The position numbers and the translations under genes are program-made. Below the pieces are notes generated by a model. That model searched no databases, was not told the origin of the DNA, and worked only from the letters and a program-made list of their open reading frames with translations. Of a DNA stretch of 64,000 nt, positions 51,808 through 58,959 are shown in pieces. The DNA comes from an uncultured Bacteroidales bacterium. Lineage in GTDB: Bacteria > Bacteroidota > Bacteroidia > Bacteroidales > UBA932. How positions within the stretch are numbered: position 1 is the stretch's first letter; every line of letters starts with the position of its first letter. The stretch spans positions 1 through 64,000 of the forward strand of contig ONDF01000010.1 in the NCBI GenBank assembly GCA_900316525.1. The letters run 5' to 3'.

Positions 51808-52873
51808 AGTAGGTGGCAATGACGGGATAATGGTCGGAATACTTGACTTTCGGGACCTCGTAGCTGACGGCGTGGAGGTCGCGCGGGTAGAGGATGTAGT
51901 CGATCCGCAGGAGCGGCCACAAGTGGCGGAAGGTGGCGCCGAAGCCCTTGCCGGCTTGGACGAAGGAGTCCTTGCGGCCGCGGGAGAGGCGGTACACCGT
52001 ATAGGAGAGCGGATTGTCGTTGAAATCGCCCAGGACCACCGAGCGGACGGGGCACTCGTCCACGTCCTTCATCACTTCCTCCACCTGCCGGGGCCGCTGC
52101 GTGATGCCGCGGCGCATCTTCCGGCCGGTGTCCTCCACCATCTCGTCGGTATGGTGGCCGATGGACTTCACCAGGCCGGACAGGGAGATGTTGTAGCTCT
52201 CGAAATGGCAGTTGTAGAAGCGCAGGACCGTGGAGTCCAGCTGGATGTCGGTATGGAGGGCCAGGTTCGTGGACTTGTCGAAGTCCAGCTTGCCCTTGTA
52301 CAGGACGGGGCGGCGGGACAGCGTGACGTTCCCCGCGTGGCCGCTCTCGCCCGTAAGCACGTAATATTCAGCATGATAGCCCGGGAATCGGTCGCGGAAC
52401 CAGGCGTCCATGTTCAGGGTGTTCGGGAGATGGAACTCCTGCAGGCAGATGACATCGGCATTCGTGCGGCGCAGGAAGGCGGCGACGGAATCGGCCAGGA
52501 CCAGGCGCTTGTCGCCCATGTTCCCGTGCATGAACAGGCCCACGTTATAGGAGACGACCTTGAGCGTGGGCTCACGCTCCGGCTCGGGGGCCTTGTACTG
52601 GTAATACTTGCCGATGAGGAAGATGGCCGGCAGGATCATCACGAGCAGGAACCCGGTCATCCGGGAGCGCCGGAAGAGGGCCCAGATGAAGAACAGGACC
52701 GTCAGGACCAGCACCGGGATGAACAGGAGGCCGAAGATGGTGAAGAACCAGGCCTTCGCGGGATTCACGAGCACGGACACGTAGCTCAGGGCCAGCAGGC
52801 CGCCGAGGGCCAGCGAGACCGTCCCGAACGTGAGCCGGGAGAACCACCCGTGCCGTTTCTTTACCTCCGCCAT
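51794..52873 (-). CDS. Membrane-anchored endonuclease/exonuclease/phosphatase family protein
   Basis: 359 aa. Three N-terminal membrane segments within residues 12-100 (LTFGTVSLALGGLLALSYVSV, WFFTIFGLLFIPVLVLTVLF, MTGFLLVMILPAIFLIG) precede an EEP domain: LKVVSYNVGLFMH (Asn), DVICLQEFHL (Glu), VVLGDFNDNPLSYTVY (Asp, Asn) and VKYSDHYPVIATYY (Asp, His). The catalytic part is probably extracytoplasmic. Proteins of this layout commonly follow a rhomboid protease in Bacteroidales; substrate unknown. Confidence 0.92.
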   Translation of the reverse strand: MAEVKKRHGWFSRLTFGTVSLALGGLLALSYVSVLVNPAKAWFFTIFGLLFIPVLVLTVLFFIWALFRRSRMTGFLLVMILPAIFLIGKYYQYKAPEPEREPTLKVVSYNVGLFMHGNMGDKRLVLADSVAAFLRRTNADVICLQEFHLPNTLNMDAWFRDRFPGYHAEYYVLTGESGHAGNVTLSRRPVLYKGKLDFDKSTNLALHTDIQLDSTVLRFYNCHFESYNISLSGLVKSIGHHTDEMVEDTGRKMRRGITQRPRQVEEVMKDVDECPVRSVVLGDFNDNPLSYTVYRLSRGRKDSFVQAGKGFGATFRHLWPLLRIDYILYPRDLHAVSYEVPKVKYSDHYPVIATYYETR

Positions 52874-53529
52874 AATTCGCCGCGTTTACGCCAGTACCAG
52901 ACGAGCAGGAAGCCGAACAGGGCGCCGCCCAGGTGCGCGAAATGGGCCACGCCCATCTGCGTGCCGGTGATGCCGGTGAGGAGTTCGATGCCGATGAAGA
53001 TGGCCACCATCCACTTCGCGTCCAGGGTGACGGGCGGGAAGATGAGGGTCATCCGCGCCTCGGGATAGAGCATCGCGAAGGCGACGAGCACGCCGTAGAT
53101 GGCGCCGGAGGCGCCCACCATCGGGGTGCGGAACAGGTCGATGACGTCCTGCGACAGGGCCGTGTCGGAAGCGGCGATGGCCTGGTGGAACTGCAGCCAC
53201 TCCACGCCCGTGTGCAGGGCGGCGGCGCCGAAGCCCGTGACGAAGTACAGGATCAGGAACTTCTTCGTGCCCAGGGCCCGCTCCACCACCATGCCGAACA
53301 TCACGAGGGTGTACATGTTGAAGAAGATGTGCCACCAGCCGCCGTGCATGAACATGTGCGTGAGCGGCTGCCACCACCGGAACAGCGGGGAGGCGGGGTA
53401 GAACATCGCGAAGGTCCCGATCATGAAGTTCTCGTTGATCAGCGTGGCCACGAACATGATCACGTTGACGATGAGGAGGCTCCGGGTGACGGGCGGGATC
53501 CTGTCGAGGAAATTGCTTTGGAAGGCCAT
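52861..53529 (-). CDS. Rhomboid family intramembrane serine protease
   Basis: 222 aa, six membrane helices. Catalytic Ser in VGASGAIYG and catalytic His in VAHFAHLGGALFGFLL; the HGGWWHIFFNMYTL loop and the WWQPLTHMFMHG segment are typical of active rhomboids. Overlaps the downstream membrane EEP gene by 13 bases and the mutL stop by one base, so it is embedded in the operon. Substrates are unknown. Confidence 0.95.
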   Translation of the reverse strand: MAFQSNFLDRIPPVTRSLLIVNVIMFVATLINENFMIGTFAMFYPASPLFRWWQPLTHMFMHGGWWHIFFNMYTLVMFGMVVERALGTKKFLILYFVTGFGAAALHTGVEWLQFHQAIAASDTALSQDVIDLFRTPMVGASGAIYGVLVAFAMLYPEARMTLIFPPVTLDAKWMVAIFIGIELLTGITGTQMGVAHFAHLGGALFGFLLVWYWRKRGELWRR

Positions 53530-55349
53530 CAGAATCGTTTGTCGATTTCGTCCAGCGGGAGGATGCTGATGATCCGGCGGCCGGAGGAGGTGAATTCAGG
53601 ATTGGTAGAGGAAAGGAGGGCGTCCACCAGGCGCTGCGCCTCCGTCGGGGAGGACAGCTTTTCGCCGCCGGACGCGCCCAGGACGGCGAATTTCTGCGCC
53701 AGGGACTGCTCTATCATTTCGGGCAGGGAGCCGTGGTCGTCGGCCAGGATGAGGGTGAGGTCGCCCACCATCGTATGGACCTTGCCGGCCTCGGTGCTGT
53801 AGCCCTCCGGGACGCCGTTCACGACGACGGTGTCGGTGCCGAAGGCCTCAATGTCGAAGCCCAGGCGCTTGAGCAGGTCCGCGTTCGCGTCGAAGAGCAG
53901 CCGCCCTTCCACGCCCACATTGACCTGCACCGGGAACAGGGCGGTCTGGCTCACGTGCGCCTCCTGGCCCAGCACCTTGAGGAAGCGGTCGAAGAGGATG
54001 CGCTCCCGGGCGCGGCGGACATGGACGATCATCACGCCGGAAGCCGACTGGGAGAAGATGTACTTGCCCTGGACCACCAGGACCTGCGCCGTAGGCATCG
54101 TCCGGTCCTCGAAGAGCTTGCCGTAGTCCTCGTGCTTGTCGACGGTGTAGGACGGGCGCATCGGGGCGCCGGAGCCGCCTGTGGAGCCGCCCGCGGGCGA
54201 GAAGTCCCGGACGTCCAGGTTGCCGTCGCCGGCCGTGAAGGGGTTGTAGGTCGGGTCCACGCCGGCCGTGGGGATGCTCACCGGGCGGTACTCGCCGAAG
54301 CGGGGGCCGATGACGGGGAGTTCCCGGGCCTCGGGGTTGTCGAAGTCGATGTCGCCGCCGGCGCCGCCGCGGGCCGTGGCCTCGCGGACGCAGGCGTAAA
54401 GCGTCTGGAAGATGACGCTGTCCTCCTCGAACTTGATCTCCGTCTTGGTGGGATGGATGTTCACGTCGATGGTGGAAGGATCCACCTCCAGGAAGATGAA
54501 GTAGGACGGCGTCGTACCTTCGGGAATGAGGGCCTCATAGGCCTTCATCACCGCCTTGTGCAGGTAAGGGCTGCGGAAATAGCGGCCGTTGACGAAGAGG
54601 AACTGGTTCCCCAGCGTCTTTTTCGCCGCCTCGGGCCGGCCCACGAAGCCGTGGATCCGGACCAGGGAGGTATCGGCCTCGATGTCCATCACCTCGCCCA
54701 CGAGCTGCGGGCCCAGGAGGTCCGTCACGCGGAACTTGAGGGACTTGGCCTTCTTCAGGACATGGATGTCGCGGCCGTTGTGCGTGAGCGTGAAGGCGAT
54801 TTCGGGCCGGGTGAGGGCCACGCGCTGGAACTCCTCCAGGATGTGGCGGAATTCCACGTTGTCCGACTTGAGGAACTTCCGGCGGGCGGGGATGTTGTAG
54901 AAGAGGTTCCGGACGGCGAAGTTGGAGCCCTTGGGGGCGGCGACTTCGCGCGTGGAGATGTGCTCGGAACCGGAGAGATGGACCTCCACGCCCACTTCGT
55001 CCTCCTCGCGGCGGGTCCGCAGGACCACATCCGCGACGGCGGCGATGGACGCGAGGGCTTCCCCGCGGAAGCCGAAGGTGGTGATCTCCTGCAGGTCCTC
55101 GGCGGTGGCGATCTTGGAGGTGGCGTGGCGCTCGAAGCACAGCACGGCGTCGTCCGGGGACATGCCGCTGCCGTTGTCGATGACCTGGATGAGGGTGCGG
55201 CCGGCGTCGGTCACCGTCACGGAGACCTCGTCGGCCCCCGCGTCCACGGCGTTCTCCATGAGTTCCTTCACCACGGAAGCGGGCCGCTGGACGACCTCTC
55301 CCGCGGCGATCATGTCCGCGATGTTCCTGGGGAGTATCTTCAGTTCCAT
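53529..55349 (-). CDS. mutL: DNA mismatch repair protein MutL
   Basis: 606 aa. GHKL ATPase motifs in the N-terminal third: KELMENAVDAGADEVSVTV, IDNGSGMSPDDAVL, RHATSKIATAEDLQ, TFGFRGEALASIAAV; then the transducer domain (VDVNIHPTKTEIKF). C-terminal dimerisation domain follows a Gly/Pro-rich linker (ARGGAGGDIDF…). At the site where endonuclease-type MutL has DQHAxxE, I read MIVHVRRARERILFDRF, so the Asp-Gln-His triplet seems to be lost; nicking activity is therefore doubtful. Identity is certain. Confidence 0.96.
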   Translation of the reverse strand: MELKILPRNIADMIAAGEVVQRPASVVKELMENAVDAGADEVSVTVTDAGRTLIQVIDNGSGMSPDDAVLCFERHATSKIATAEDLQEITTFGFRGEALASIAAVADVVLRTRREEDEVGVEVHLSGSEHISTREVAAPKGSNFAVRNLFYNIPARRKFLKSDNVEFRHILEEFQRVALTRPEIAFTLTHNGRDIHVLKKAKSLKFRVTDLLGPQLVGEVMDIEADTSLVRIHGFVGRPEAAKKTLGNQFLFVNGRYFRSPYLHKAVMKAYEALIPEGTTPSYFIFLEVDPSTIDVNIHPTKTEIKFEEDSVIFQTLYACVREATARGGAGGDIDFDNPEARELPVIGPRFGEYRPVSIPTAGVDPTYNPFTAGDGNLDVRDFSPAGGSTGGSGAPMRPSYTVDKHEDYGKLFEDRTMPTAQVLVVQGKYIFSQSASGVMIVHVRRARERILFDRFLKVLGQEAHVSQTALFPVQVNVGVEGRLLFDANADLLKRLGFDIEAFGTDTVVVNGVPEGYSTEAGKVHTMVGDLTLILADDHGSLPEMIEQSLAQKFAVLGASGGEKLSSPTEAQRLVDALLSSTNPEFTSSGRRIISILPLDEIDKRF

Positions 55350-55664
55350 CTAGACGCCGAGCAAGCCGTAAATCTTGGTGACATAGATCAGCACGAGGGC
55401 GATCAGCAGCAGGGTGATGATGCCGATGATGGCCTGCGTGCGGGAGGCGGTGGTGCGGGTGCGCTTGTAGTTGCCGTCGCGCCAGGCGCCGCGGATGCTG
55501 CTGCCCGGCACATACTTCCCTTCCTCCTTCGCTTTCTCGTTGGAACCGTCCACGTCACCGAACATGCGGCGGCGCTCCTCCTCCTCGGGATCGTAGTAAC
55601 GGGGCTTGTAGTTGAACACCCGGTGTTCGGGGTTTCCGAAGAAACCGAAATTGAAACCTGCCAT
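55350..55664 (-). CDS. Hypothetical protein with one C-terminal membrane helix
   Basis: 104 aa. The N-terminal 75 residues are polar and aromatic-rich (MAGFNFGFFGNPEHRVFNYK, PRYYDPEEEERRRMFGD) and face the cytoplasm if the single C-terminal helix at about 80-99 (IIGIITLLLIALVLIYV) is a tail anchor. It lies immediately upstream of mutL, ending at the base next to its start, and is the first gene after the promoter at 55691. This gene is a regular neighbour of mutL in Bacteroidales; function unknown. Confidence 0.82.
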   Translation of the reverse strand: MAGFNFGFFGNPEHRVFNYKPRYYDPEEEERRRMFGDVDGSNEKAKEEGKYVPGSSIRGAWRDGNYKRTRTTASRTQAIIGIITLLLIALVLIYVTKIYGLLGV

Positions 55665-55690
55665 AGCCGCTTCGTTTTAGTCTTAACTTA

Positions 55691-55698
55691 CAAATGTA
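55691..55698 (-). promoter_or_regulatory. -7 element of the 55664-49970 operon
   Basis: TACATTTG on the minus strand, 26 bases before the ATG at 55664, divergent from the ispF element. Confidence 0.7.
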
Positions 55699-55711
55699 GC
55701 ATTTTTTTCGT

Positions 55712-55719
55712 TACCTTTG
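55712..55719 (+). promoter_or_regulatory. -7 element of ispF, implying a very short leader
   Basis: TACCTTTG followed by five bases before the ATG at 55725. Confidence 0.65.
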
Positions 55720-55724
55720 TGGCT

Positions 55725-56204
55725 ATGGAACTCAGAATCGGAAACGGATACGACGTGCACGCCCTCGAGGAAGGGCTGCCCATGTGGCTGGGCGGGGTGA
55801 ACATCCCCTCGGCGATCGGTTTCGTGGCGCACTCGGACGGCGATGTGGCCATCCACGCGCTCTGCGACGCCATTCTCGGGGCCTTGGCCCTCGGGGACAT
55901 CGGCCACCTCTTCCCCGACACGTCCGACGAATGGAGGGGCATCGACAGCAAGATCCTGCTGGCGAAGGTCGTCGCCCTCATCGCCGAACGCGGCTGGCGG
56001 GTGGGCAACGCCGACATCACCATCGCCCTGCAGCTCCCCAAGCTCGCCCCGTACATCCTGACGATGCGGGAAACCCTCGCCCGCGTGATGGGCGTTCCTG
56101 TCGACGCGGTCTCCGTGAAGGCCACCACCACCGAGCGCCTGGGCTTCGTGGGCCGGGGCGAAGGATGCGAAGTGTGGGCTTCCGTCTCCGTGATTAAACC
56201 TTGA
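55725..56204 (+). CDS. ispF: 2-C-methyl-D-erythritol 2,4-cyclodiphosphate synthase
   Basis: Fifth enzyme of the non-mevalonate isoprenoid pathway; forms the cyclic diphosphate from CDP-ME-2-phosphate. 159 aa, the usual length. Zinc and substrate motifs: RIGNGYDVHALEEG, IGFVAHSDGDVAIHALCDAI, GALALGDIGHLFPDTSDEWR, and the C-terminal SVKATTTERLGFVGRGEG. A hairpin with a T run follows at about 56226. Confidence 0.97.
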   Translation: MELRIGNGYDVHALEEGLPMWLGGVNIPSAIGFVAHSDGDVAIHALCDAILGALALGDIGHLFPDTSDEWRGIDSKILLAKVVALIAERGWRVGNADITIALQLPKLAPYILTMRETLARVMGVPVDAVSVKATTTERLGFVGRGEGCEVWASVSVIKP

Positions 56205-56225
56205 CGGGCGCTTCGTGTCAAAAGA

Positions 56226-56256
56226 ACTGTCTGCAAATTCAAGAGACAGTTTTTTA
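56226..56256 (+). terminator. Terminator after ispF
   Basis: AACTGTCT and AGACAGTT form the stem, followed by a run of about six T. The T run abuts an in-frame ATG (56256), which argues for the later ATG at 56268 as start of the next gene. Confidence 0.75.
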
Positions 56257-56267
56257 TGTTATCTGAT

Positions 56268-56885
56268 ATGAAAGCTTTACGAATCCTTGCAGCGGCAGCG
56301 GGAGTGCTGTGCGCTGTAACCCTGTTTGCGCAGGAAGGACGTCCGGAGCGCGGCGGCCGTGGCGGCCGCGGCGGTCGCGGCGGTTTCCCCGAACCCGTTA
56401 CGGACAGTGTCTGGGTGATCCAGCGTACCCAGGAAATGGTCGAGAAGTACACCCTCACCCCCGAGCAGGAGGCCCAGGTGCGCGAACTCAACGTCAAGTA
56501 TGCCCCGCAGATGAACTTCACCCCGCAGCGCATGGGCTTTGGCGGCGAGAACGGCGAACGTCCCGACTTCCGCTCCATGACTGACGAGCAGCGTCAGGAG
56601 TTCATGCAGAAGATGCAGGCCCAGATGGGCGAAATGCAGGAAAAGATGCAGGCGATGCAGGAGGCCCGCAAAGAGTATGAGAAAGAGCTCGAGAGCTTCC
56701 TGGACAAGGACCAGCTGAAGGCGTACCGCAAGGATCGCCGTCGTCAGGAAGCTGAGATGCAGCGCCGCATGCAGGGCGGCGGCCGTCCCGGCGGCATGGG
56801 CCCTGGCGGCCCCGGCGGCTTCCCGGGCGGTGGCATGGGCCCCGGCGGCGGCTTCCCCGGTGGCGGCGGCTTCGGCGGCTTCTGA
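56268..56885 (+). CDS. Secreted Spy/CpxP-like protein with Gly-rich ends
   Basis: 205 aa from ATG 56268 (MKALRILAAAAGVLCAVTLF plus AQ, a signal peptide). The mature N terminus is an Arg-Gly repeat (GGRGGRGGRGGF), the middle is helical and Met/Gln-rich (YTLTPEQEAQVRELN, EFMQKMQAQMGEMQEKMQAM) with a spacing like the Spy/CpxP/LTXXQ periplasmic chaperones and DUF4890 proteins, and the C terminus is Gly/Pro-rich (GGMGPGGPGGFPGGGMGPGG). Probably periplasmic; chaperone-like or structural role is inferred only from the helical pattern. Confidence 0.8.
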   Translation: MKALRILAAAAGVLCAVTLFAQEGRPERGGRGGRGGRGGFPEPVTDSVWVIQRTQEMVEKYTLTPEQEAQVRELNVKYAPQMNFTPQRMGFGGENGERPDFRSMTDEQRQEFMQKMQAQMGEMQEKMQAMQEARKEYEKELESFLDKDQLKAYRKDRRRQEAEMQRRMQGGGRPGGMGPGGPGGFPGGGMGPGGGFPGGGGFGGF

Positions 56886-56908
56886 TCCTCCCGACTCTGA
56901 TCAATGCT

Positions 56909-56937
56909 GATGGTGGTCCATTATCTGGACCACCATC
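56909..56937. terminator. Hairpin after the Spy/CpxP-like gene
   Basis: Perfect 12-bp arms GATGGTGGTCCA and TGGACCACCATC with a TTATC loop, followed by TTCATTTTC. A third copy of TGGACCACCATC lies at about 56978-56989 inside another imperfect hairpin (GGTGTC…GACACC). Confidence 0.75.
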
Positions 56938-57015
56938 TTCATTTTCCCCCCTTTTCTGCCGACGGTGTCCCACTCGATGGACCACCATCGACACCAGAAG
57001 AGAAAAGAGATGAGA

Positions 57016-57200
57016 GAGGAAGGGAGTACCCTCCCGGAGGACTCCGCTGGAGCACCCCGCAAGCGGGGACCCCGCTCTGCGCTCCGGCCCCTCCCACCAT
57101 CTCCTGCGTCCCCGCCGAGGCGGGAACTTGTATCTGGCGGGCCCCTCCCCCTACCCGTGTCCGAGGGTGGACACGCCTCCAGGAGGGTACTCCCTTCCTC
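57016..57200. mobile_element. 185-bp element with 25-bp terminal inverted repeats, MITE-like, no ORF
   Basis: The left end (57016-57040) reads GAGGAAGGGAGTACCCTCCC and continues GGAGG; the right end (57176-57200) is its reverse complement with one mismatch. The interior has further stems (CCCCGCAAGCGGGG, GTGTCCGAGGGTGGACAC). I see no clear target-site duplication. It may be a non-autonomous element or an intergenic structured repeat. Confidence 0.6.
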
Positions 57201-57242
57201 CATCGTCTTCACTCAATGCTTTATGGATCAATGCCTTACACA

Positions 57243-57280
57243 AAACTCCCTGGTACAAATGTACCAGGGAGTTTCTTTTA
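57243..57280. terminator. Bidirectional terminator near the OmpA gene end
   Basis: Perfect 14-bp arms AAACTCCCTGGTAC (57243-57256) and GTACCAGGGAGTTT (57261-57274), AAAT loop, T-rich on the right and, on the minus strand, TTTTGTG on the left. It terminates the minus-strand OmpA gene. Confidence 0.88.
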
Positions 57281-57317
57281 AGTGGCTGTGCGTCAGGTGA
57301 TTAGGCGGGACGCGGGG

Positions 57318-58607
57318 TTACTTCTTGATGAATTCGACGCGGCGGTTCTTGGCGCGGCCTTCGTCGGTCTTGTTGTCGGCCACGGGCTCATGGGCGCCCT
57401 TGCCCACGGCGCGGAGGTTGAACGGGTCCACGCCCTTCTCCTCGAGGGCCTTGACGACGGCCTCGGCGCGCTGCTGGGAGAGCGGGTCGTTGATCTTGTC
57501 GGAGCCCTGGTTGTCGGTATGGCCCTGCACCTCGAAGCGGGCGTTCGGGTTTTTCTTCATGTAGTCGGCGACCTTCTCGATCTCCTCCATCGACTCGGGC
57601 TTCAGCGTGGCCTTGCCGGTCTCGAAGAGGATGTTGTTCGTGACGAACTTGCCGGTCTCGGCGATGGCCTTCTCGACGGCGGAAGAATAATCAGTGGCGT
57701 TGCGCTCGTAAAGGTCGACAGCGCCCTTCGCCATCACGATATTGGTGACGAAGATGCCCTTGTCGCTGTCGGAGCTGCCGTCCATCCACCAGGAACGGGG
57801 CTGGATCATGTTGGGAATGTTGACGATGCGCTGGTAGTTGAGATACATCTTGAACGCGCGCTTGTTGAAGGAGAAGGCGATATGGTTCCATTCGTTCTTT
57901 TTCAGATACCGGTTGATGGCCTGCCTGCCGGGTTCGCCCTCCATCTTGTTGCCGTTGGGATTCTCCGCGCCCCAGCCCCAGCCGATGCCGCTGTATTCAC
58001 CGCCATAGTAGGGATGGTATTCCGGACTCATGCGGATGTCGAAGACTCTCTTGCCATCGGCTCCATCCATGATCAGGTCCAACGTTCCGTCCCATCCGGA
58101 CCCTTCTTCCGCCGGCTGCGCCAGGACATCGAATTCGATCGTGAACTCCTCAGGCAGGTATTCTTTCTCTTCCATGAGGGGCTGGATCCGGGACGCTTCC
58201 ATCCGGATGGCTTTCGCGCCCTTGATGTTCACCACCTCCACTTCACTGCCTTCCAGCAGGTCCCACTTGGAGGGGAATTCGCCCATGCGCTCGCCGCTCA
58301 GGTTGTCCTCGAAGAACACGTTCGCACCGCGCTTGAAATCGCTCTTGGCCTGAATTTCGGCGAAATCCACCGTTTCATTGGCCGCAACGCCGGCTTCGTC
58401 CGATTCCTGGTCTTCGCCTGCCTTCTTGTCTTTCTTATCCTTTTTCTTGCCGTCGAGGAGGTCGTTCACGCCCTTCTCGACCTTGTTGCCGAGGTTGTTC
58501 TCGACAGCCTGCTTGGCGCGCTCGCCGAGGCGCCCGAGGATGCCCTGGGCGGAGGCGGTGCCGCAAATCAGCGCAAGGAGCGCTGCGGTGAGGATGTACT
58601 TTTTCAT
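57318..58607 (-). CDS. OmpA family protein with central LamG-like domain
   Basis: 429 aa from ATG 58607 (MKKYILTAALLALICGTASA, signal peptide). A Lys/Asp-rich linker (DLLDGKKKDKKDKKAGEDQ) leads into a jelly-roll-like region of about 200 residues (FTIEFDVLAQPAEEGSGWDG, NEWNHIAFSFNKRAFKMYLN) resembling concanavalin/LamG folds, then a C-terminal OmpA domain with ILFETGKATLKPESMEEIEK, FEVQGHTDNQGSDKIND and the peptidoglycan-binding Asp/Arg in LSQQRAEAVVKAL and GRAKNRRVEFI. It lacks the OmpA barrel, so it is probably periplasmic and bound to peptidoglycan. Twenty bases downstream of the small LuxR gene. Confidence 0.9.
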   Translation of the reverse strand: MKKYILTAALLALICGTASAQGILGRLGERAKQAVENNLGNKVEKGVNDLLDGKKKDKKDKKAGEDQESDEAGVAANETVDFAEIQAKSDFKRGANVFFEDNLSGERMGEFPSKWDLLEGSEVEVVNIKGAKAIRMEASRIQPLMEEKEYLPEEFTIEFDVLAQPAEEGSGWDGTLDLIMDGADGKRVFDIRMSPEYHPYYGGEYSGIGWGWGAENPNGNKMEGEPGRQAINRYLKKNEWNHIAFSFNKRAFKMYLNYQRIVNIPNMIQPRSWWMDGSSDSDKGIFVTNIVMAKGAVDLYERNATDYSSAVEKAIAETGKFVTNNILFETGKATLKPESMEEIEKVADYMKKNPNARFEVQGHTDNQGSDKINDPLSQQRAEAVVKALEEKGVDPFNLRAVGKGAHEPVADNKTDEGRAKNRRVEFIKK

Positions 58608-58627
58608 AACAGTGTGATTATTAGTTT

Positions 58628-58831
58628 CTAAAGGATGCCTTGTTCGATGCTCATCCGGACCATCTCCGCCGAGGTGGAGGCGGAGAACTTGGCGAGAATC
58701 TTCTTCCGGTGCCACTTCACCGTCTCGGGGCTCAGGGAAAGGGCCTCCGCAATCTGCGGGGTGGTCATTCCCTGGGCGATGAAACGGACGATCTGGCGTT
58801 CCCGTCCGGTCAATTGAAGTGTCTGGTCCAT
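58628..58831 (-). CDS. Stand-alone LuxR-type helix-turn-helix protein
   Basis: 67 aa from ATG 58831 (MDQTLQLTGRERQIVRFIAQ). It is only a GerE/LuxR DNA-binding domain: LTGRERQIVRFIAQGMTTPQ, IAEALSLSPETVKWHRKKIL, AKFSASTSAEMVRMSIEQGI. There is no sensor or receiver domain. Its sequence is very close to the C-terminal domain of the divergent TPR-LuxR protein at 58960 (PQIAEAL.LSPET.KW.RKK.L.KF). It probably regulates this locus, and may be co-transcribed with the OmpA gene. Confidence 0.83.
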   Translation of the reverse strand: MDQTLQLTGRERQIVRFIAQGMTTPQIAEALSLSPETVKWHRKKILAKFSASTSAEMVRMSIEQGIL

Positions 58832-58880
58832 AGCGCGTAACTTACCGATTACAAATTTCACTTTTCTCAAGGGCAAAAAC

Positions 58881-58911
58881 ACCACCCCAAAGGGTGGAAA
58901 TCAGGGGTGGT
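58881..58911. promoter_or_regulatory. Hairpin in the divergent LuxR/TPR-LuxR intergenic region
   Basis: Arms ACCACCCC (58881-58888) and GGGGTGGT (58904-58911), with an inner CCACCC/GGGTGG alternative stem. It lies between two divergent genes for LuxR-type proteins; it may be an operator, attenuator or terminator. Confidence 0.4.
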
Positions 58912-58946
58912 TTTCCATTTTCACCCTCCCTTCCCCGCTTTTTTCC

Positions 58947-58954
58947 TACCTTTG
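58947..58954 (+). promoter_or_regulatory. -7 element of the TPR-LuxR gene, implying a very short leader
   Basis: TACCTTTG followed by TGTCC and the ATG at 58960. Confidence 0.65.
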
Positions 58955-58959
58955 TGTCC

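Larger units (their letters stand above)
56886..57317. other. Gene-free region of 432 bases with hairpins and a MITE-like element
   Basis: No convincing coding sequence on either strand. It holds the hairpin at 56909, the extra TGGACCACCATC copy, the 185-bp inverted-repeat element at 57016-57200 and the terminator at 57243. The short open frames crossing it are Pro/Arg-rich and follow the GC-rich repeats, so I regard them as chance. Confidence 0.7.

Noticed and set aside
57016..57200. Coding frames across the inverted-repeat element
   Set aside because: Pro/Arg-rich translations in several frames and both strands follow the GC-rich stems; no start context, promoter or domain.
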